Positions 6,929-14,217 of a stretch of 14,751 nucleotides of DNA are shown in pieces (position 1 is the first letter of the stretch; each line of letters opens with the position of its first letter). Origin of the DNA: an uncultured Collinsella sp. (GTDB lineage: Bacteria; Actinomycetota; Coriobacteriia; Coriobacteriales; Coriobacteriaceae); assembly GCA_900550815.1 (NCBI GenBank), contig URTW01000029.1, positions 1-14,751 of the forward strand, written 5' to 3'. The position numbers were made by a program, and so were the translations under genes. A model generated the notes under the pieces. It had not been told where the DNA came from, made no database searches, and was given only the letters and a program-made list of their open reading frames with translations.

Positions 6929-8581
6929 GTGGCGGGTAGATTGGGGCCTTCCTTGATTCGATGCGTTCTCTCGAGGTTCATCAGAGCAAAAGGGGCTTTC
7001 GTCTTCATTGCTATCACGGTGATTGGAACCGCTCTCTCCTATGCCATGCCATACGTGAACGGGAAATTCTTAGATTTTCTTCTCGGTAACCGCAGCGAAA
7101 GAGACGCCGTACTCTTCGCGCTCCTGGTTGCGTCAATAGGAGTTTTCTCCACCCTCTTTACTTATTTTGCAGGAACACTTTCCATTCGCATAACCACGAG
7201 ACTTTCCTTTGATCTTCTCAGGGAGGCCGTCTTGCGTTTTGAAAGAGACGATTACTTGGTGAGTCGGACCATCGATCCAGCCTATACAACGCAACGGATT
7301 ATTTCCGACTCCAGCGTGGTCTCATCCTTCGTTTTGGCGAATTTTATCAGTGCGCCGCTGTCTATTGTAGCCATTCCCATCGTATTGCTTATCATATGGT
7401 CAATTGATTCAACTCTCGCGGTGTTTTCCATCATTCTCCTCATCGTGTATTTCTGTGTAATTACTGGGTTGAGGAAACTTTTGTATAGGGTCACGTATGA
7501 GAAGAAAGAGGCGGACAGCGCCTTTTACGCCGCAATTGCATCGCAGCTTAATCAGATTCTCAACATTCAACTGACATCTTCGTACGGCAAGAGCGAACAA
7601 GCGCTCGACGCTGGGTTTAAGAGCTATTTTCCCAAAGTTTTGCGCTCCGGAAAGCTATCATATTCTCTGACATCGCTCGATGGTCTTTTCGCAGCGTTGT
7701 TTCAAGCGGTGATACTTGTTGTTTCCGGAGTACGAATCATTAACGGAACTATGTCAATAGGCGAGTACACTATCATCGGTACATACTTCGCGGTTCTCTT
7801 TAAGACTTTGAAAAGTATGATGTCATTGTTCAAATCCTATCAAGATGCCAAAGCATCATGGGATAGGACGGCTATCGCGACGAGAGAAAAGGAGAGATCG
7901 GGGTGGAATCGGACCGATTTAGCTAAACTCGATGAAATAAATGACATTTCGGTATCTGATTTGGAATTCTCGGTTGCCCTTCCAGACGGATCTGTCCGAG
8001 GGGTCCTCGGCGGGTTTTCTTTCAAGTTTTCCGGTCCTGGTACATATTGCATAGTTGGGGAAAACGGAAGAGGCAAGACGTCACTTCTTTACTTGATGCT
8101 CGGGCTATACTCATCGAAAGGCAAAGTAAAATACAACGGTGTGCCAATCGAAGAATGCGACTTGGATTACATACGTGCGAGAGAGATATCGTGCTGCCCG
8201 CAGTCGTGCTTCGCGCCGGACGAAACGGTGAAAGAGCTGTTAGAGTATTTCGACACGCCCTTTTCTTCCTATCACCGGGGTGTAGATGGCCTACTTTCGC
8301 TGGAAAACAGCGTGAAGGAGTTGCTCGGGAAACGTTGCTCCGCGCTTTCGGGCGGTGAGCTGCGCCGAGTGTACTTATGGTCGGCGATTTCACGCAAGTC
8401 GTCAGTTTTGGTACTCGACGAGCCCACGACTGGGTTAGACGCTGTAAGCCGCGCCGAGCTTGCGGCCTATGTTAAGCGCAACAAGCAAAGCCAGCTGATC
8501 ATCGTTGTCTCTCACGATGACGAGATGGTCGGCGCGGTAGAAGGGGTAGTGGATTTAGACAGCATGTACCAGGGTAAATGA
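6929..8581 (+). CDS. ABC-type exporter, fused membrane and ATPase domains
   Basis: 550 residues with exporter layout. The N-terminal transmembrane domain (about residues 12-300) has around five or six hydrophobic helices. The C-terminal nucleotide-binding domain (about 340-550) has Walker A GENGRGKT (377-384), Q-loop Gln425 (CCPQSCF), signature LSGGE (473-477), Walker B VLVLDE (493-498), D-loop GLD and H-loop His529. All catalytic elements are present, so it should hydrolyse ATP. It lacks a C39 peptidase domain, so it would not cut leader peptides itself. The start is uncertain: GTG 6929 follows an in-frame TGA at 6920-6922 without a clear Shine-Dalgarno, and TTG 6941 or 6953 are alternatives. 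Codon use is more AT-rich than the flanks. It converges on the RiPP operon and is the only nearby candidate for product export, which is inference. An ATGA overlap at its end opens a 12-codon frame, perhaps the stub of a lost second gene. Confidence 0.88.
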   Translation: MAGRLGPSLIRCVLSRFIRAKGAFVFIAITVIGTALSYAMPYVNGKFLDFLLGNRSERDAVLFALLVASIGVFSTLFTYFAGTLSIRITTRLSFDLLREAVLRFERDDYLVSRTIDPAYTTQRIISDSSVVSSFVLANFISAPLSIVAIPIVLLIIWSIDSTLAVFSIILLIVYFCVITGLRKLLYRVTYEKKEADSAFYAAIASQLNQILNIQLTSSYGKSEQALDAGFKSYFPKVLRSGKLSYSLTSLDGLFAALFQAVILVVSGVRIINGTMSIGEYTIIGTYFAVLFKTLKSMMSLFKSYQDAKASWDRTAIATREKERSGWNRTDLAKLDEINDISVSDLEFSVALPDGSVRGVLGGFSFKFSGPGTYCIVGENGRGKTSLLYLMLGLYSSKGKVKYNGVPIEECDLDYIRAREISCCPQSCFAPDETVKELLEYFDTPFSSYHRGVDGLLSLENSVKELLGKRCSALSGGELRRVYLWSAISRKSSVLVLDEPTTGLDAVSRAELAAYVKRNKQSQLIIVVSHDDEMVGAVEGVVDLDSMYQGK

Positions 8582-8952
8582 TGACAAGTGTAGTGCTACC
8601 CAACTGGCAGAGATAACAAAAAGGCGATGCAGATGCACGTAGCATTCAGGCGGTTCGGACTCGGTGCCTTCACGCCATCGCAACGCTTTCAGATATAGTT
8701 CTCGTTCTCTTACTAAAGGAAACTTTAGTCTACGTCATCTTGTCGAGACAGAGGTGAAGCGAAGTGTTGTCGCGACGTATCTTATTCCAGGTGGCTCAGT
8801 ATCAGCGTGAGAATCGCACCAAAGTGTACTTACGATTCTCGTGTCCCACGGACAACATGAGCTGAGCATTGAGGTTCCACCCTTTGCTGCAACTACACGG
8901 GGTTGGACGGCAATGAATATGCCGGGCCGCATACCACGCGCAGCGGGGGTCC
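8582..8952. other. Degenerate stretch downstream of the ABC gene, no intact gene
   Basis: The region begins with a tiny frame starting at 8578 (ATGATG, overlapping the ABC stop) that ends after 12 codons. A plus-strand frame through about 8700-8950 reads protein-like (for example VETEVKRSVVATYLIPGG and TILVSHGQHELSIEVPPF) but contains an internal TGA near 8810 and has no family I recognise. It is best described as debris of one or two lost genes. Confidence 0.4.
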
Positions 8953-9172
8953 ATGTCCCAGTATGTTGCCTACAGCAGCCTCGATGTCCACGCACACATC
9001 ATCTCTGCCTTCGCGTTCAATCCATTTGCCGGAGAGTGCGAGGGTTGCCAGGCCGTAGAATTCGAGCCGAACAAATGAAATGCGGTATCAGCGCATAGGA
9101 TTAAACTGACGATTGCTTTGCACTGAGAATACGCTTGAAAAGCCGCTATGGGTGGCGGCCCAGGTTAAATAG
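8953..9172 (+). mobile_element. Transposase remnant, IS110-like N-terminus and a detached C-terminal piece
   Basis: ATG 8953 opens 41 codons reading YVAYSSLDVHAHIIS and stopping at 9078. This matches the start of IS110-family transposases, where a Y-x-G/S-x-DVH segment contains the first catalytic Asp of the DEDD domain. A second short frame from 9110 to the TAG at 9172 ends in EKPLWVAAQVK, which looks like a protein C-terminus, though I cannot tie it firmly to the same family. Nearly all of a ~400-residue transposase is missing, so this is a dead, internally deleted copy. Confidence 0.5.
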
Positions 9173-9173
9173 A

Positions 9174-9216
9174 GAAGCCCGTCCGATCACTTTCATGTGG
9201 CGAACGGTCGGGCTTC
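9174..9216 (-). terminator. Strong hairpin ending the RiPP operon (possibly bidirectional)
   Basis: GAAGCCCG-T-CCG (9174-9185) pairs with CGG-T-CGGGCTTC (9205-9216): 11 of 12 bases match around a 19-nt loop. On the minus strand it follows the last small gene by about 65 nt and is trailed by TCTATTT. On the plus strand it is trailed by TTATT, so it may also stop transcripts from the ABC side. Confidence 0.65.
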
Positions 9217-9281
9217 TTATTCCACTTGCCAATGCTCGGCTCATATTGGAAGAAAGCTACGCTAATGTTTGCGTGACACTC

Positions 9282-9389
9282 CTATTTTCTCCGAAGAAAG
9301 AGTCGGATAATGAAGAATAGAATTAAAAAAGGTGCCAGATATAACGCAAGTATAAAGGCTAATCCAACGAGACCTTGCAATAATGGCAT
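9282..9389 (-). CDS. 35-aa hydrophobic membrane peptide at the end of the RiPP operon
   Basis: ATG 9389 is preceded by GGGAGGAG with 2-5 nt spacing to the start, one of the strongest ribosome sites in the region. The 35-residue product is one long hydrophobic helix (about residues 4-29) ending in the basic tail RLFLRRK, i.e. a single-pass membrane peptide with its C-terminus probably cytoplasmic. It lies 78 nt after the second precursor and before the hairpin at 9174-9216, so it appears to be the last gene of the operon. Small hydrophobic peptides beside peptide-product clusters are sometimes immunity or export helpers, but no family is recognised and the role is inference. It is too short for usual gene-calling cut-offs. 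Confidence 0.65.
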   Translation of the reverse strand: MPLLQGLVGLAFILALYLAPFLILFFIIRLFLRRK

Positions 9390-9467
9390 AACTCCTCCCA
9401 GACACGAGATTTTGGTATTTGTTCCCATCTTATTCTGAATTGGACCAAATAGTTCCTAGCCACAAAA

Positions 9468-9647
9468 CTACTCGTCAACTGGATCGCACCAATCTGCTGG
9501 CAAAACACAGCTTGATTCTTTATCGACATAGCACCAATCCGCAACAGGGCACTCGGCGATGTCGTAAAAATTGCATATATCAACTCCAAGACAACAAGGC
9601 TCAACGGGAGGATGTTCATTTGAACCAACAGGATGGATATGCTTCAT
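9468..9647 (-). CDS. Cys-rich RiPP precursor peptide B (59 aa), CX3D repeats
   Basis: ATG 9647 follows GTGAGGAG with a 5-6 nt spacer. The 59-residue product starts MKHIHPVGS and has seven cysteines at 18, 19, 25, 33, 39, 47 and 54. Three consecutive Cys-X3-Asp units are visible: CLGVD (19-23), CNFYD (25-29) and CPVAD (33-37). The adjacent precursor A shares the KHIHP start, the LG-x-DIC block, a YD after the next Cys, and the later Cys order, so the two are clear paralogues. In ranthipeptides such as freyrasin, a radical SAM enzyme links Cys sulfur to the Asp three residues on in CX3D motifs; the maturase encoded upstream is of that general class. Expected product: a multiply thioether-bridged peptide. 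No obvious leader cleavage site (such as GG) is seen. Recognition as a precursor rests on context and composition, not on a known family. Confidence 0.82.
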   Translation of the reverse strand: MKHIHPVGSNEHPPVEPCCLGVDICNFYDIAECPVADWCYVDKESSCVLPADWCDPVDE

Positions 9648-9677
9648 AACAGCTCCTCACCTTAATCCAATTAGAGA

Positions 9678-9881
9678 CTACGTTTGATCAATGCCACAGT
9701 GATCTACAACGCAGATGCTGCCGCCATCCATGTCATAGTCGCAGTAATCGTATGCACCACAGCCATCTGCTTTATCATAAACAGTACAGATGTCAGTAAT
9801 GCCCAAGAGGCAGTCAAAAGACATCGGCTTCACGCCTGCCTCGTCGCCACTTCCTGGATTAATCGGATGAATATGCTTCAC
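9678..9881 (-). CDS. Cys-rich RiPP precursor peptide A (67 aa), CX3D repeats
   Basis: GTG 9881 is chosen because AGGGAGG lies 5-6 nt upstream and because it aligns exactly with the ATG of precursor B; a longer frame upstream exists but lacks this support. The 67-residue product begins (M)KHIHPINPGSG, has a Gly/Asp/Glu leader-like stretch to about residue 20, then six cysteines at 24, 32, 41, 47, 57 and 62 in an acidic, Tyr/Asp-rich core. Cys-X3-Asp units are CTVYD (32-36) and CGAYD (41-45); other Cys have Asp at two or five residues. The predicted core pI is low. It is separated from precursor B by about 30 nt, so they are cotranscribed, downstream of the radical SAM maturase. Six-Cys peptides beside SPASM enzymes define the SCIFF/ranthipeptide classes, but this sequence does not look like canonical SCIFF, which has a different Cys pattern. 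Confidence 0.85.
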   Translation of the reverse strand: MKHIHPINPGSGDEAGVKPMSFDCLLGITDICTVYDKADGCGAYDYCDYDMDGGSICVVDHCGIDQT

Positions 9882-9939
9882 GACTACCTCCCTTTGAGTG
9901 CAGAAAAACCTCAATATTGTGTATAACAAACCAAGATGT

Positions 9940-10023
9940 CTAGTTCACCATATTTCTAGAATGGTTTCGGCGAACGTAGCAATAAGCTTTGCAGACGGTA
10001 ATCAGAAGAACGAACACCTCCAC
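9940..10023 (-). CDS. Possible 27-aa hydrophobic peptide between maturase and precursor A
   Basis: Reading on from the maturase stop in the same frame, a GTG at 10023 (or 10017) opens VEVFVLLITVCKAYCYVRR followed by a short polar tail, ending at TAG 9942-9940. It resembles the 35-aa peptide at 9282-9389 in design: one hydrophobic helix, then Arg-Arg. No good ribosome site precedes either GTG, so expression is doubtful and it could instead be leftover sequence. Its placement inside the operon is the main argument for it. Confidence 0.3.
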   Translation of the reverse strand: MEVFVLLITVCKAYCYVRRNHSRNMVN

Positions 10024-10050
10024 AATGGTGACAGCAATGCGCTGAACCGC

Positions 10051-11409
10051 TTATTCCGATACAGTAGCTTCTCGTTGATTTTTCTCCTGCGAAGATGAGT
10101 GGCGGGAAATAAGGTCAAAAGCCATCTCGTAGCACATTTTTCTATATTCACATGATGCAGGGTGTAGACTCTTGGGCAAGTAGCCGTGCTCGTCTGCAGC
10201 CTCCCAGCTACAGCCCCCACCACAGAAAGACCGAGCCCAACAGTCCGTACAGTCAATTCTTTTTTCGACACCCTGACTCCAGTTTTCAATATACCTAGTT
10301 TCGTCAATTCCGGTGACGATGTTGCCCATTTTGAATCGCATCATCCCGACAAACCTGTGACAGGGGTATACGTCCCCTTCGGGAGTCACGGAAATAAAAC
10401 GCCTGCCAGCCCCGCATCCGACAAAGGCGATCCTGTTGCTCATAATCAAATCAACTGCAGTTTTCAATGTTCTAAACAAGGGCTTTTCCCCTTGATCAAT
10501 CTGTTTGAGATATTGATCCGCCAAATCTATTAGGCCCGCCCTGATTTTGTTTAATGAGTGTTCGTCGAGTTTGATATTCTCATCGAATGAGCTCACGGGC
10601 GAGAAGTAAATCCTTCTGAAGCCCATCTCTTTAAACTGAAGATAGTCTTCAACAAGGTTACAGTTATTATTTGTTAAGGTCGCTCTTGCGCCGAAGGGGA
10701 ACGACTCGGAAAAACGACGAACGTTTTTGTCGATATCGGAGAAAGAGCCGCCTCCCGTCTTGTACGGGCGCGATGCATCGTGCTTGCATCCTGTACCATC
10801 GAGACTAATCAGAACAGAAAACCCGTGCTCCTTGAAAGAATTCACAGCAGTGTCATTCAAAAGCGTTCCGTTGGTCGTAATAGAATAGGTAAAGTTTCTA
10901 TTGGGGTATATTCTTTTTGAATAGTCGACCGTTTTCCATATCAGCGGCTCGTTAATCATGGGTTCCCCACCAAAAAAGACGATCGCAAGCGTTTCGTTTT
11001 CCGATGAACTTGCGACGAGGTAGTCGACCGCCTTGAAGGCTATCTCGTCTGTCATCAGCAGAGGAGACGTTCCATAATCTCCTTTACCGGCAAAACAGTA
11101 ACTACAACCAAGGTTGCATGCATGTGAAACGTGGAGTTCGATGGATCTAAGTTTTCGAGGCGTGTCTTTTGTTAAGAAAGTCCGCTCAGACAATCGTTGA
11201 TACTCATCAATGTCGTCTTCAAGTTCTGCTATGGTCGTTTGGTCGTAGCCTTTCGCAGCAAGTGACTTTGTTAGCAACTTCGAGTTGACCGTTCTTCCCG
11301 ATGCTTCAAATATGCGAAGCGCATCTTCTGATGCTTGGTCAACCTGAAAGCAATTGCGAGTGACCTCATCGAAGCAGTAACGACGATCACTTACTGAGAA
11401 AAAATGCAT
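10051..11409 (-). CDS. Radical SAM/SPASM peptide maturase, SCIFF/ranthipeptide thioether-type
   Basis: 452 residues from ATG 11409, preferred over a GTG ten codons upstream (11439) because GAGG lies 5 nt before it. The N-terminal ~85 residues (MHFFSVSDRRYCFDEVTRNCFQ...) look like the small precursor-recognition region of such maturases. The radical SAM core starts at about 88: Cys98-x3-Cys102-x2-Cys105 (CNLGCSYCF) binds the 4Fe-4S cluster that cleaves SAM; FFGGEP (145-150) contacts SAM; TTNGTLL and SLDGTG are further barrel motifs. The C-terminal SPASM region has Cys332 (VGCGAGRRFISVTPEGD), Cys350, Cys387, Cys390, Cys396, Cys400, Cys420 and Cys426 for auxiliary clusters. The blocks HVSHACNLGCSYCFAGKG and CGAG..PEGDVYPCHRFVG strongly recall the thioether cross-link-forming SCIFF maturases. 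It probably installs Cys-to-Asp (or Thr) sulfur-carbon bridges on precursors A and B, encoded just downstream. Chemistry is inferred from family and substrate motif. Confidence 0.93.
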   Translation of the reverse strand: MHFFSVSDRRYCFDEVTRNCFQVDQASEDALRIFEASGRTVNSKLLTKSLAAKGYDQTTIAELEDDIDEYQRLSERTFLTKDTPRKLRSIELHVSHACNLGCSYCFAGKGDYGTSPLLMTDEIAFKAVDYLVASSSENETLAIVFFGGEPMINEPLIWKTVDYSKRIYPNRNFTYSITTNGTLLNDTAVNSFKEHGFSVLISLDGTGCKHDASRPYKTGGGSFSDIDKNVRRFSESFPFGARATLTNNNCNLVEDYLQFKEMGFRRIYFSPVSSFDENIKLDEHSLNKIRAGLIDLADQYLKQIDQGEKPLFRTLKTAVDLIMSNRIAFVGCGAGRRFISVTPEGDVYPCHRFVGMMRFKMGNIVTGIDETRYIENWSQGVEKRIDCTDCWARSFCGGGCSWEAADEHGYLPKSLHPASCEYRKMCYEMAFDLISRHSSSQEKNQREATVSE

Positions 11410-11925
11410 ACGTTCCTCAATTTCATGCTGGACTGGCACTAACCTTGTTTATTGTTGCGCAGCTATAAAAAACCACCAGCGGGGATTCGGTGTGCGGCCC
11501 AATCGGACTCCCAAAAGGTTCTATTTGAGACTGGCAAGCTTTGTGTTGTTGGCACTTCGACAGCGCTCTTTATTCCAACATGGAGCCTCGCAGTTTGAGT
11601 CGACTTGCCTCTGGAAGGTCCGATCTTAACTTGATTTAGGATGAAAACAGATTACAGGCGCGCTCCTCTAGAAAGAAAGGAAACCAATCGCCGCCTTTCA
11701 CCAGGAAAGTTTTTATAGCCCACCTCGAGCAAAATGAAAGATGCGAGAGCGATTGGGGAACAACGCGAATCTCCCATTTTGGGTGGGAGCGAGCCTTCAG
11801 CCACCGGCGAACGACTCGCCCTGGTCAGAATCTGGAAGTGGTGCCGGGCCGCTTGGGCCTCCCCGGTGACTTCGTGGGGCTTGCCTGCCTGACGTCGAGG
11901 AGTACATCCGCAAGATTCGTTCCCT
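11410..11925. other. Gene-poor stretch upstream of the maturase, with hairpin and gene debris
   Basis: About 515 bases without a convincing gene. It should contain the maturase promoter on the minus strand, but I see no clear -35/-10 pair. A small hairpin, CTCCCA (11771-11776) with TGGGAG (11784-11789), is present. A minus-strand frame (11942-11652, 96 codons) lacks a ribosome site and overlaps the truncated FHA copy. On the plus strand a frame ending at TAG 11951-11953 reads ACLPDVEEYIRKIRSLCRLL, which looks like the C-terminus of a lost gene next to the island edge. Confidence 0.4.
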
Positions 11926-12411
11926 ATGCCGTTTGCTCTCACGCCCGCCTTAGTTCCAAGTCGGGCGAGCCGCCGCGCTCATGCGACCCGTGGCGGCGAC
12001 ACGTCGACGCCGCGCTCGCTGAGCACATCTTCGGTCGCGGGCGAGCACGAAGTCGCGCCGGCGCATCCGCTGGGACTGCTGTGCGTGCAAAACGGCTACG
12101 TGGTGAGCGTCCCGCGCTGGATTCAGCCGAGTGAGGAAGGCGTTGAGATCGGCGCGCTGGCAACGGGGGAGGGCGGCATCACCGACGACGTCGGCGACGA
12201 CGTCTCGGCCCGCCATGCCCATATCTGGTGCGACGAGTCTGGCGCATGGTTTGTCGAGGACCTGTCGTCCACTAACGGCACCGTGGTGGTAAACGGGGCC
12301 ACGAGTGTGTGTATTCAAGTAGAGCCCGGCCGCTCCGCCCAGCTCAACCCCGGCGACGAGCTCAAACTCGGCGAATCCACCACCTACGCCATTCTCTTCG
12401 GTGCCCTCTAA
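11926..12411 (+). pseudogene. 5'-truncated second copy of the FHA-domain gene
   Basis: The frame ending at TAA 12411 encodes a complete FHA domain almost identical to that of the protein at 4725-5663: EIGALATGEGGITDDVGDDVSARHAHIWCD, EDLSSTNGTVVVNG and LNPGDELKLG. Homology starts only at about 11972 (HAT-GG-TSTPRS), so the ~170-residue N-terminal helical domain is missing. The open frame runs upstream to ATG 11926 through unrelated residues, without a ribosome site. Nothing suggests a promoter close by. It could still yield a stand-alone FHA domain of about 161 residues, but a truncated remnant at the island boundary is more likely. Confidence 0.75.
11972..12411 (+). repeat. Direct repeat, copy 2: 3' part of the FHA gene
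   Basis: Second member of the pair with 5232-5663. The copies differ by scattered, mostly silent changes, so they are an old duplication and not a recent copy. They bracket the island. Confidence 0.85.
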
Positions 12412-12429
12412 CTCATCCCCCCAAATAAC

Positions 12430-12492
12430 TTGCGGTGAAATAGGGACTGATTAAGGCCGCGACCGGCAAACACACTCCCTATTTCACCGCAA
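12430..12492. repeat. Perfect 17-bp inverted repeat (REP/REPIN-like) after the second FHA copy
   Basis: The arm TTGCGGTGAAATAGGGA (12430-12446) is repeated in inverse as TCCCTATTTCACCGCAA (12476-12492), enclosing 29 nt that contain a small GCCG/CGGC hairpin. ATAGGGAC in the arm also occurs in the loop of the hairpin at 5663-5695. Such paired intergenic palindromes are typical of REP elements mobilised by REP-associated tyrosine transposases; no such transposase is in this window. Confidence 0.7.
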
Positions 12493-12593
12493 TTGTTGTG
12501 GGGTTCCAGGGGCCTGTGCCCGTCGGTGCCGGGCGCACAATAGTCACCCAAGGTAAACCTTTACCGCCCGCCTATATTTGTCGAAATTACACT

Positions 12594-12610
12594 TGACGGC
12601 GGGGTACAAT
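12594..12610 (+). promoter_or_regulatory. Promoter core for nifJ
   Basis: TGACGGCGGGGTACAAT carries a -10 TACAAT at 12605-12610 and matches 16 of 17 bases of the promoter core at 516-500. A TTGAC sits directly in front (12593-12597), too close to act as the -35 of this -10, so the true -35 is unclear. Transcripts starting near 12617 would have a leader of about 275 nt. Confidence 0.45.
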
Positions 12611-12891
12611 AAACCCGCATGCGGATTTCCGTTGCGGGCGCTTCCCATCGCCGGGGCGTGCCCGGGAGCATCCGGCATGCGGCCTTTGCGGCGCTCGGTC
12701 ATGTGCAAGACGGGCGGTCGGGTCTGTGGGGCGCATCAGCTGGCCCTCGTCTCGGCATGTCTTCTCTCCACGCCACGTACCTGCTGCTGAGCCTGCCTGC
12801 CAGATGATTGGAAGCAACAGCGTAAATCCCATCACGCCAACATCCCGGCGATCGCCGGGGCCTGTATACCTATATGAGAGGAGAGGGGTAT
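12611..12891 (+). other. Long GC-rich nifJ leader with a 16-bp palindrome
   Basis: No supported gene lies in these ~280 bases; an ATG frame at 12619 has no ribosome site. Just before the nifJ ribosome site is the perfect palindrome CCCGGCGATCGCCGGG (12844-12859), which as RNA would form an 8-bp arm structure and as DNA could be an operator. I do not recognise a riboswitch class. Confidence 0.4.

Positions 12892-14196
<1,305 letters not shown>

Positions 14197-14217
<21 letters not shown>

Noticed and set aside
9359..9628. 89-codon minus-strand frame overlapping precursor B
   Set aside because: Starts inside precursor B in another frame, without a ribosome site; precursor B has the strong RBS and a paralogue next door.
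11652..11942. 96-codon minus-strand frame upstream of the maturase
   Set aside because: No ribosome site or recognised family, and it crosses the island edge towards the truncated FHA copy; kept only as part of the region description.
12619..12807. ATG frame in the nifJ leader
   Set aside because: No Shine-Dalgarno, Arg/Ala/Gly composition typical of a GC-rich shadow.
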